Source: Flavobacteriia bacterium
Lineage (GTDB): Bacteria > Bacteroidota > Bacteroidia > Flavobacteriales_D > Crocinitomicaceae
Assembly: GCA_009923965.1 (NCBI GenBank)
Contig: RFSL01000005.1
Span: 1-17,449 of the forward strand
Direction of reading: 5' to 3'
Length of the DNA: 17,449 nt
A program made the position numbers and the translations under genes. Below, piece by piece: positions 1 to 6,170 of this stretch. The notes below the pieces were generated by a model. It worked only from the letters and a program-made list of their open reading frames with translations. It was not told where the DNA came from and ran no database searches. Numbering within the stretch: the stretch's first letter is position 1; each line of letters begins with the position of its first letter.

Positions 1-24
1 ATGAAAATAATTGAGTTTATTCAT
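1..24 (-). CDS. Start of an unidentified gene downstream of atpZ, cut by window edge
   Basis: An ATG on the minus strand at 24..22 opens a frame reading MNKLNYFH up to the window edge. It overlaps the end of atpZ by 8 bases. In many Bacteroidota a small hypothetical gene and then atpB follow atpZ, so a gene start here is plausible. Eight codons cannot identify the product, and the frame could be fortuitous. Confidence 0.35.
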
Positions 25-265
25 TTGGTTGATTTAATTTTAAAATCTCTCTAATAACAAGAAACATAGAAGAAATCACACCAAAGAGTGAAAGGGAAAG
101 CGTCCACCATGGAGTTGTAGTTTGAAATTTTTTGTCGAAATAGGTTCCTAACCAAGCAAAGAAAGCAATAATTCCTGCCATTTGAATTCCCATGCTTGAA
201 AAGCGCAAAAAAAGATTATTTTTCTTTTCGATTTTCTTAGTCTTCTTCTGAATCAAAAGAGACAT
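17..265 (-). CDS. atpZ: AtpZ/AtpI-family F1Fo ATP synthase accessory membrane protein
   Basis: This is a small inner-membrane protein of 82 residues. It has a basic N-terminus, then two hydrophobic segments at about residues 22-41 and 54-72. The segment around residues 20-44 (arginine, QMAG, WLG, FDKK) resembles the AtpZ/AtpI family, which is encoded just before the ATP synthase Fo genes and is thought to help Fo assembly or Mg2+ handling. The ATG at 265 lies inside the 3' end of the bactofilin gene, a 29-base overlap. The next methionine (residue 25) would cut into the first membrane helix, so the overlapping start is preferred. It is the last complete gene of the minus-strand block and points towards the presumed atp genes outside the window. 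Family assignment is fairly secure; the exact role is inferred from the family. Confidence 0.82.
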   Translation of the reverse strand: MSLLIQKKTKKIEKKNNLFLRFSSMGIQMAGIIAFFAWLGTYFDKKFQTTTPWWTLSLSLFGVISSMFLVIREILKLNQPNE

Positions 266-659
266 CGTTATTATAACTTGTTGAGGATAATGGCGCTTTC
301 ATCACACAAGCACCTTCAAAAAATGCACCTTCCTCAATATTTAATTTCAATGCTTCAATATCTCCCTTTATTCGAGCAGTACTTCTTAAAATAAGAAGAT
401 TTTCGATTGTTAACTCTCCTTCTAAAGCACCTTCGATTTCTGCATTTACACATACCAAATTGCCTTTTAGTTTGCCAGAGTTACCAATTTTAACTTGCCC
501 AGAACAAGAAATGTTACCAATCACATCACCTTCAATCAGTATGCCTGAATTTGAAACAATATCTCCGGTGATTTCTGTTCCTGCTATCACTCTATTTAAT
601 TGGTCTGAACTGTTTTCGTTTGAAACACCTGATCCAAAAAATTCTTTTCGTTTTAACAT
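237..659 (-). CDS. Bactofilin (polymer-forming cytoskeletal protein)
   Basis: This 140-residue protein has a central domain (about residues 22-118) made of short glycine-punctuated turns typical of the right-handed beta-helix of bactofilins: IAGTEITGDI, LIEGDVIGNI, GKLKGNLV, IEGALEGELTI, ARIKGDI. Flanking tails are hydrophilic and the C-terminus is acidic. Bactofilins polymerise without nucleotide into filaments, often at the membrane, and serve as scaffolds for envelope processes. It starts 5 bases after the porW/sprE stop and its 3' end overlaps atpZ by 29 bases, so the three genes are almost certainly co-transcribed. What it scaffolds is not shown by the sequence; the link with the secretion lipoprotein is inferred from gene order. 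Confidence 0.9.
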   Translation of the reverse strand: MLKRKEFFGSGVSNENSSDQLNRVIAGTEITGDIVSNSGILIEGDVIGNISCSGQVKIGNSGKLKGNLVCVNAEIEGALEGELTIENLLILRSTARIKGDIEALKLNIEEGAFFEGACVMKAPLSSTSYNNDVSFDSEED

Positions 660-664
660 ATTAA

Positions 665-3286
665 TTAATAATTATCGAGGTAAAATAGTTTATATTCTTC
701 AAATTTCGCTGTTTCAATTAACTTTTTCAAATTTTCTTGCGTAATAATGTAAATTTTATTGTCTTGAAGGTCGTCAATAAATTCAAAACCTGCTTTATAA
801 GCATCAATAAACTTGTTGGCAAGAGTGATTGATGCAAATTCTTGCACCAAAATAAATGATTTTTCTGAAAGGGTTATTTTTGAACTAACTCTCAATTTAC
901 TAGACTTGAATTTTTTAACAGCAAAATCTGAAATTGTCCCCTTTGAGAAATCAGTATCATCTTCTTCATCAAGAAGAACAATTACAAATTGAGGGACATC
1001 GGAAACATACTCAAAAAAGTATTTTTTATTGAAATCTAGTTCTTCATTTTTAGAATAGCCTGATTGAATTATATCAAGCATCTCTTTTGCTCTTTTTGCT
1101 TGTTCTGTTTGAGGTTTTTCTTCAATAATTAGATTTAATTTAGGGATTAAAGTTGATTTATCTTGTGTCAATTGCCCCATTGCTAAAACATTTAATAGCA
1201 TATATTCGCTTCTACACGAATTTGCAAGGTCCTTTTCAAGAATAGTTTGACTAAGATTATAAACTGTTTGATATGCTTTTAATTTATACTGTTCTAATAA
1301 TTTTAAGTAATCTTTTTGTGATTCCTCAGCATTTTTCTTTTGCTTTAAGTAAAAATCGGGATCAAGAAAATATTTTGCTGCATCTGAATTTGGATATTTA
1401 TCTAAAATATAAGATTTATACTTTTCACTTTTTTTATTCTGCTCATTTAATCTAAATAATTGAAATGCAGCTGACAAATCTGTAATATTAGAAAGTTTTA
1501 AAGCGAGGGCAGATTCAAATTGCTGTTCTGCTAAATCATTTTCTAACAAAACTTCTTTAAATAAAATCCCTGATGTGTATAATGCATCTATTAATCGTAG
1601 TTGTGATTGGGAAAATGCGCTATCACTTAAAGGAATGTTTTTTAGTAACTTTTCGTAACTCAATGAATCTTTTGATTCTTGTGCTACTATATTTTGTGAA
1701 GAATCAGTAGAAATCAAATTATTAATTACAGGTAATTTATCACTTCGTCTCCAATTATCTTCATTGTCTCGTGCCCCCCATAATTTCTTAAATTCTTTAA
1801 ATCCTGTTTCTCGTAATTTTGGGTTATTAAAAATAAATTTATTTGTATTAGTATTATTAACTACAGCACTATTACTTTGTAATGCAAGCAATTTTGCAGC
1901 TTCTTTTTCCTTTGCAGCTTGTATTTCTCTGCGCAATTGTTTTAATGTCTCCTTTAGAAAAATCTCTCTGTCTTTAGCATTCAACTTTGCGATGCGTTCT
2001 ACGCTATCTTCAAAATTTACAGTTTCTAAGGCCTTTACTAAATCAAATAATTTTGCCGATTTATTTTTCACAATTTCTGCATTCGGGTAATCTTCCGGCA
2101 TAAACCGAGCGCAAGAGTCATAGTATTTTTGAGCTGGTACAAACTCCTTGGCAAAAAATGACATATCTCCAAGTTTTTCATAGGACATTGCTTTTTGTCT
2201 TTTATTCGACAGAGAAAAAAATGCAGATTTGGTTAAACATTCTTTCGCTTCTTGTTCACGGTTATTATTTAATTCCACCAAACCTAAAGCGTAAAAAATT
2301 TGGTCTTTAAACGCTGCATTTTTAGAATCACGGGCCATTTTTTTTAAATCTTTCTTTACCTGTTCGCTTCCATCTGCCACAGCACTATTTAAACGGGCGT
2401 TAAATGCTAATTCAAAAGAAGCGGAAGCTCTTACAGCTTTATTGAAGTGGTAGCTTGCGCTTCCTGAATTGTTAGCATTTTGGTATAATTGAGCTAATAT
2501 ATAATTAAATCTTGCTTTTTCTCTTGGGCTATTTGATTTAGATAGTGCAAGTTGTAAACCATCAATTGCAGCTTCATAATCTTTTCTTTTCATTGCCAAG
2601 TCGGAATAAGCTTTGTAAATTTCTAATTGAAGACTGCGCGTCATAGTGGGCAGAGCTGCATCTCCTTTTTTCTTATTTAAAAAGGGAATGAAATCTTTAA
2701 ATTTCTTTTTCTTTTGTTCTTGCGCAATTTCATTTAAACCATCCAATATTAATTTTGCATCAGAAAATTTATGGAGTTCAATATAAACTTTTGCAATCCA
2801 TAATTCTGCAATATACGTGGAAGGGTCTTTGATGAAAAATCGTTTGACAAACTCGAAATTGCTCAGAGCTTTTTCATAATCTCTACGGTAATAAAAAGCC
2901 TTGCCTATTGTTAGCCAATTTTCATCAATCCAATTGTTATATTCTGCTTCTTTATAATACATATCGACAGCATTTGGCATACTGTGATCTTCAATAACTT
3001 TTGTGCATTTAGCGATTGCAGTATCAATTGCTGGGTACATTCCTTTTACTTCTGTTTCATCTGGCAAGAGATTTACAGGGAGAAAAGTATAAAAATCATC
3101 TTTGTGGGAGCCATCAAAAGTTATCAATGATAGTCGCAATAATTCGTTGGCATTAAATAAACCATTATATCGTGCAGTTGTGGAATGATATTTTCGGTTT
3201 AAGAAATTATTTTTTTCTGTAGAGCATGCGAAAACTGATAGCAATGCTAAGAGAATCCATAATTTCTTTAGTAGACAACTTGTCAT
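665..3286 (-). CDS. porW: PorW/SprE-type lipoprotein of the type IX secretion system, TPR-rich
   Basis: This is an 873-residue exported lipoprotein. A basic N-terminus and hydrophobic core (residues 7-20) end in VFAC, so Cys21 is the likely lipidated residue; phenylalanine at -2 is slightly unusual. Right after it, residues 28-48 (FLNRKYHSTTARYNGLFNAN) match the opening typical of PorW/SprE proteins. Helical TPR-like pairs cover about 120-410, for example around NWLTIGKAFYYRRDYEKAL. A charged, probably coiled-coil stretch spans 435-468, and a family-typical block with FNNP, KLWGARDNEDNWRRSDK lies at 485-517. PorW (called SprE in gliding Flavobacterium) is needed for type IX secretion and contacts the trans-envelope machinery in the periplasm. 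It precedes the bactofilin by 5 bases. No TAnnTTTG element was found in the 63 bases upstream, suggesting read-through from yebC. The sorting-domain protein at 12023-13678 is a likely cargo of this system. Confidence 0.88.
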   Translation of the reverse strand: MTSCLLKKLWILLALLSVFACSTEKNNFLNRKYHSTTARYNGLFNANELLRLSLITFDGSHKDDFYTFLPVNLLPDETEVKGMYPAIDTAIAKCTKVIEDHSMPNAVDMYYKEAEYNNWIDENWLTIGKAFYYRRDYEKALSNFEFVKRFFIKDPSTYIAELWIAKVYIELHKFSDAKLILDGLNEIAQEQKKKKFKDFIPFLNKKKGDAALPTMTRSLQLEIYKAYSDLAMKRKDYEAAIDGLQLALSKSNSPREKARFNYILAQLYQNANNSGSASYHFNKAVRASASFELAFNARLNSAVADGSEQVKKDLKKMARDSKNAAFKDQIFYALGLVELNNNREQEAKECLTKSAFFSLSNKRQKAMSYEKLGDMSFFAKEFVPAQKYYDSCARFMPEDYPNAEIVKNKSAKLFDLVKALETVNFEDSVERIAKLNAKDREIFLKETLKQLRREIQAAKEKEAAKLLALQSNSAVVNNTNTNKFIFNNPKLRETGFKEFKKLWGARDNEDNWRRSDKLPVINNLISTDSSQNIVAQESKDSLSYEKLLKNIPLSDSAFSQSQLRLIDALYTSGILFKEVLLENDLAEQQFESALALKLSNITDLSAAFQLFRLNEQNKKSEKYKSYILDKYPNSDAAKYFLDPDFYLKQKKNAEESQKDYLKLLEQYKLKAYQTVYNLSQTILEKDLANSCRSEYMLLNVLAMGQLTQDKSTLIPKLNLIIEEKPQTEQAKRAKEMLDIIQSGYSKNEELDFNKKYFFEYVSDVPQFVIVLLDEEDDTDFSKGTISDFAVKKFKSSKLRVSSKITLSEKSFILVQEFASITLANKFIDAYKAGFEFIDDLQDNKIYIITQENLKKLIETAKFEEYKLFYLDNY

Positions 3287-3349
3287 TTTTCTATAATTCG
3301 TCTATTATTAACTGAAAATGAAGTGATTTAGTATAAAAATTACTCCGTT

Positions 3350-4060
3350 TTATGCAATATTTGTAAATACTTGCTGAATATCATCGTCATCTTCAATTTT
3401 ATCCAACATTTTTTCAATATCTATCAGCTGTTCTTCAGAGAAATCAACTGGACTTGTAGGGATTCGTTTTAAACTAGATTTTTGGACTTCCAAATTTAGA
3501 TCTTCCAATGCTTTAGATAATGTTCCAAAAGAGGTATAATCACCATAGACAACAATCGAATTTTCTTCAATATCTATTTCTTCACAGCCAGCATCAATTA
3601 ATTCCAATTCTAACATTTCGGGATCTAAATCCTCTGTTTTATTGATTTCAAATACACTTTTTCGTGCAAACATAAATTCCATTGAGCCATTTGGAACAAC
3701 TGCTCCTCCGGCTTTATTGAAGTATGATTTTACATTAGCCACAGTTCTTGTTGGATTATCGGAAGCACATTCAACAAAAACCAATACACCATGAGGACCT
3801 TTTCCTTCATAATTTATCTCCGTAAATGACGCAATATCTTTTTGAGCGGAACGCTTAATTGCAGCTTCAATATTATCCTTGGGCATATTTTCCGACTTAG
3901 CATTTTGGATAGCTGTTCGAAGTTTTGCATTCGTTGATGGATCTATACCTCCTTCTTTTGCAGCCATTGTAATGGCTTTTCCTAATTTCGGAAATATTTT
4001 AGACATTTTGTCCCATCGCTTTTCCTTTGCTGCTCTTCGGTATTCAAAAGCTCTTCCCAT
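3350..4060 (-). CDS. yebC: YebC/TACO1-family protein (translation or transcription factor)
   Basis: This 236-residue protein starts MGRAFEYRRAAKEKRWDKMSK, the standard YebC opening. It continues through the family blocks KLGKAITMAAKEGG, NAKSENMPKDNIEAAIKR, YEGKGPHGVLVFVE and DNPTRTVANVKSYFNKAGG. YebC proteins were long called transcriptional regulators; work on TACO1 and bacterial YebC2 points to relief of ribosome stalling, so the role here is left open. An in-frame TTG at 4078 would add six residues, but it falls inside the promoter element at 4076-4083 and lacks family support, so the ATG at 4060 was chosen. It lies 49 bases downstream of engB and has a good promoter candidate of its own. 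Confidence 0.93.
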   Translation of the reverse strand: MGRAFEYRRAAKEKRWDKMSKIFPKLGKAITMAAKEGGIDPSTNAKLRTAIQNAKSENMPKDNIEAAIKRSAQKDIASFTEINYEGKGPHGVLVFVECASDNPTRTVANVKSYFNKAGGAVVPNGSMEFMFARKSVFEINKTEDLDPEMLELELIDAGCEEIDIEENSIVVYGDYTSFGTLSKALEDLNLEVQKSSLKRIPTSPVDFSEEQLIDIEKMLDKIEDDDDIQQVFTNIA

Positions 4061-4075
4061 GATACTAATTTTTAA

Positions 4076-4106
4076 CAAAAATAGGGAAATTACGACGATT
4101 TTTCAA
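4076..4106 (-). promoter_or_regulatory. Candidate Bacteroidota sigma-A promoter for yebC
   Basis: Read on the minus strand there is a TTG (4106..4104), a 20-base spacer and TATTTTTG (4083..4076). This fits the Bacteroidota consensus TTG-N17-23-TAnnTTTG. The start codon is 15 bases further on. The element begins just inside the 3' end region of engB, whose stop is at 4110-4112, so yebC could be transcribed without engB. Confidence 0.62.
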
Positions 4107-4109
4107 GCA

Positions 4110-4715
4110 TCATTTCTTCTGTACTCCCTCTAAAATTAGCTCAATGTAATTTAATAAGGGTTCTTTTCCAAAATTAGAGGTCGCCGAACTCGTAAAAAGT
4201 GGAGGGAGTTCATCCCAATATTTCAACATTTCTTTTTTGTATTTCGCCAAGTTTTTTTGAAGGGCTGTACTTGATAACTTATCAATTTTTGTAAAAACCA
4301 TGGAAAAAGGAAGGCCTTTTTCACCACACCAATTCATAAATTCTAAATCAATTTGCTGCGGTTCAAGGCGCGCATCTAAAAGAACAAAAATATTCAATAA
4401 GGTTTCTCTTTTTGTTAAATATTCTGCAATGAATTTTTCCCATTGGAAGCGTTTAGATTTTGAAGCTTTCGCATAACCAAAGCCTGGTAAATCTACCAAA
4501 TACCATTTTTCATCAATTAAAAAATGATTGATTAATTGTGTTTTTCCTGGAGTTCCTGAAGTTTTTGCCAAGGATTTTTTTCCTGTTAACATATTAATCA
4601 AGGAAGATTTCCCAACATTAGAACGACCGATAAAAGCGAATTCAGGTTTAGCGTCAGTAGGGCATTTACTGAGTTCCGAATTTGAAATTACAAAAATCGC
4701 CTCTTTTATTTTCAT
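4110..4715 (-). CDS. engB: EngB/YsxC-family ribosome-biogenesis GTPase
   Basis: This 201-residue cytoplasmic GTPase has the full motif set. G1 is GRSNVGKSS (residues 30-38), switch I is TSGTPGKTQ, G3 is DLPGFGYA, G4 is TKID and the last G box is near TSSA. EngB/YihA/YsxC proteins act in late 50S subunit assembly and are usually essential. Length and motif order are normal for the family. The gene heads the minus-strand block and is divergent from the MerR gene. A TAATTTTG element ends only 7 bases before its ATG. The yebC gene follows after 49 bases. Confidence 0.95.
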   Translation of the reverse strand: MKIKEAIFVISNSELSKCPTDAKPEFAFIGRSNVGKSSLINMLTGKKSLAKTSGTPGKTQLINHFLIDEKWYLVDLPGFGYAKASKSKRFQWEKFIAEYLTKRETLLNIFVLLDARLEPQQIDLEFMNWCGEKGLPFSMVFTKIDKLSSTALQKNLAKYKKEMLKYWDELPPLFTSSATSNFGKEPLLNYIELILEGVQKK

Positions 4716-4722
4716 AGTAGCG

Positions 4723-4730
4723 CAAAATTA
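4723..4730 (-). promoter_or_regulatory. Candidate -7 element for engB, very close to the start codon
   Basis: The minus strand reads TAATTTTG, a perfect match to TAnnTTTG, followed by 7 bases and the engB ATG. No TTG was found at the expected -33 distance. If used, transcription would begin at or next to the start codon and the mRNA would be leaderless. Confidence 0.45.
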
Positions 4731-4780
4731 ATGGAATTAATAGTTTAATTTAGGTTTTAATGAACATTACGCTAAATTAA

Positions 4781-4788
4781 AATGTTTG
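4781..4788 (+). promoter_or_regulatory. Weak candidate -7 element for the MerR gene
   Basis: AATGTTTG differs from TAnnTTTG at one position and lies 6 bases before the preferred ATG at 4795. No TTG is seen at the -33 distance. It is noted mainly because the spacing matches that at engB and ctaB. Confidence 0.25.
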
Positions 4789-4794
4789 GTTTAT

Positions 4795-5685
4795 ATGGCT
4801 GTTTACAAGATTAAAGATGTAGAAGTTCTTACTGGAGTTAAAGCTCACACTATTCGCATTTGGGAAAAACGTTATGGTATTTTAGAACCAAGTAGAACGG
4901 AAACACAAATCCGCACTTATTCAGATTCACAAATTGCAATTCTTTTAAATATCAGTCTACTAAATAGTAATGGTCACAAAATCTCGAAAATTGCAAGTTT
5001 ATCTGAAGCAGAAATAAATAAACTAGTATGGGATATTCGTATTAACAAAAAAAATTGTGATAGCGGAAAAAAATTAATCTTAGCGCTGATAGAATTAAAT
5101 GAAAAGTTATTTCGTGATACCTTAAATACTTTAATTAATGATTTAGGTTTAGCATTAACCTTTTCGTCACACATAATTCCCTTTCTTGATCGGATTGGCG
5201 TGATGTGGTTAACGGGTACGATAAGTCCCGCTCAGGAGCATTTTATTTCAAACTTAATCCGTCAAAAAATAATTTCAGAGATCGACAAACAAATTGTTCC
5301 TGAGTCAACAGAAGCTCCAATAATGCTTTATTTACCAGAGTACGAATGGCACGAAATAAGCTTGCTTTTCTACCATTATTTATTAAGAAGCAAAGGTTAT
5401 CACACGGTATATTTAGGGCAAAGTTTACCATACGATTCGTTAATTGATTGCATTAACATTTTAAAGCCAAAAGCAATTTTAACAGCTTTATTAACTGCTG
5501 TTGATTTAAGTTTTTTGAAAAATTACTTCTGTAAATTAAAAAAAGATGCTAATGGAATCCCTGTTTATGCCGGTGGAATTCAAATCAATATTAACGGTAA
5601 GGAATTAAGAGAAAATGTGATTGAAATAATAAACTCTGGGACTTTATTGCAACAGATGATGCCCGCCTTAGCAAAGTTGAATTAA
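4795..5685 (+). CDS. MerR-family regulator with cobalamin-binding-like C-terminus (CarH-like)
   Basis: This 296-residue cytoplasmic regulator has a MerR winged helix at about residues 4-72 (YKIKDVEVLTGVKAHTIRIWEKRYG). A helical bundle (about 90-165) contains W138, E148 and H149 in the exact W-x9-E-H spacing of the B12-dependent photoreceptors CarH/CarA. A Rossmann-like domain follows (about 174-296). There, H186 in EWHEIS takes the place of the cobalt-ligand histidine of the usual E/D-x-H-x-x-G motif, but serine replaces the glycine. Later blocks YLGQSLP and VYAGGIQI are typical of the fold. In known CarH proteins, dark AdoCbl-bound tetramers repress DNA and light releases them. No carotenoid gene lies nearby, so the target is unknown. 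An in-frame TTG at 4786 would add three residues; the ATG at 4795 matches the family better. It is divergent from engB. Confidence 0.85.
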   Translation: MAVYKIKDVEVLTGVKAHTIRIWEKRYGILEPSRTETQIRTYSDSQIAILLNISLLNSNGHKISKIASLSEAEINKLVWDIRINKKNCDSGKKLILALIELNEKLFRDTLNTLINDLGLALTFSSHIIPFLDRIGVMWLTGTISPAQEHFISNLIRQKIISEIDKQIVPESTEAPIMLYLPEYEWHEISLLFYHYLLRSKGYHTVYLGQSLPYDSLIDCINILKPKAILTALLTAVDLSFLKNYFCKLKKDANGIPVYAGGIQININGKELRENVIEIINSGTLLQQMMPALAKLN

Positions 5686-6152
5686 GCAAATTCAATTAAA
5701 ACAAAACCTTTTTCTACCACGTCGCCTTCATTAATGAAAATTTTACTAACTATTCCAATTCCTTCAGCCTTGAGTATATTTTCCATTTTCATGGCTTCGA
5801 GTGATAGAACATTTGCTCCAAGTTGAATTTCTTCACCTTCTTTTACGAAAATTTTTAAAACTCGACCTGGCATTGGAGCTTGTAATTCTTTTAATTTTCT
5901 AACTTTCTGCTTATCTAAGCCCAAAGCAGTAATCAAATCATCTAATTCCCCCTTTCTTTTTACTTCAAAAATTCGGTGATTGATTTTTATCGTTAAGCAA
6001 TTGTTTTCTGAATCATCCTTGATTATTTCTCCATGGAATTTTTTTCCATTGTGCATTAAAAGAAAAAATTGATGGTCGTACCATTTCACAAAAGTTCCTT
6101 CAATAGTTTGAACTTCTTTTCCATCAAACAACCAATTTCCATTTTTTTGCAT
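5682..6152 (-). CDS. Biotin carboxyl carrier-like protein (biotin/lipoyl attachment domain)
   Basis: This 156-residue cytoplasmic protein has a biotinyl domain at its C-terminus (about 88-156), with APMPGRVLK and then EAMKMEN. Lys122 in that motif lies 34 residues from the C-terminus, the normal place for the biotinylated lysine. The N-terminal half (1-85) is a variable region like that in carrier subunits of acyl-CoA or oxaloacetate/pyruvate carboxylases. It would carry CO2 between a biotin carboxylase and a carboxyltransferase, but neither partner is in this window. It begins 18 bases after the ileS stop, so read-through is possible, and a TATATTTG element in that gap may give it a promoter. 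Its stop overlaps the stop of the MerR gene in TTAA. Which carboxylase it serves cannot be told. Confidence 0.88.
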   Translation of the reverse strand: MQKNGNWLFDGKEVQTIEGTFVKWYDHQFFLLMHNGKKFHGEIIKDDSENNCLTIKINHRIFEVKRKGELDDLITALGLDKQKVRKLKELQAPMPGRVLKIFVKEGEEIQLGANVLSLEAMKMENILKAEGIGIVSKIFINEGDVVEKGFVLIEFA

Positions 6153-6157
6153 AAGAT

Positions 6158-6165
6158 CAAATATA
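6158..6165 (-). promoter_or_regulatory. Candidate -7 element for the biotin-carrier gene
   Basis: The minus strand reads TATATTTG, a perfect TAnnTTTG match, 5 bases before the ATG. There is no TTG at the -33 distance. It sits in the 18-base gap after ileS, so it could be chance in A+T-rich DNA; if used, the mRNA would be leaderless. Confidence 0.35.
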
Positions 6166-6170
6166 GCTAA

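Noticed and set aside
1764..2090. Open frame of 108 codons on the plus strand inside porW/sprE
   Set aside because: It lies fully opposite a gene with a strong family match, and its translation shows no recognisable domain.
4061..4078. Six-residue N-terminal extension of YebC from a TTG
   Set aside because: The family starts at MGRAFEYRR, and the TTG falls inside the promoter-like element.
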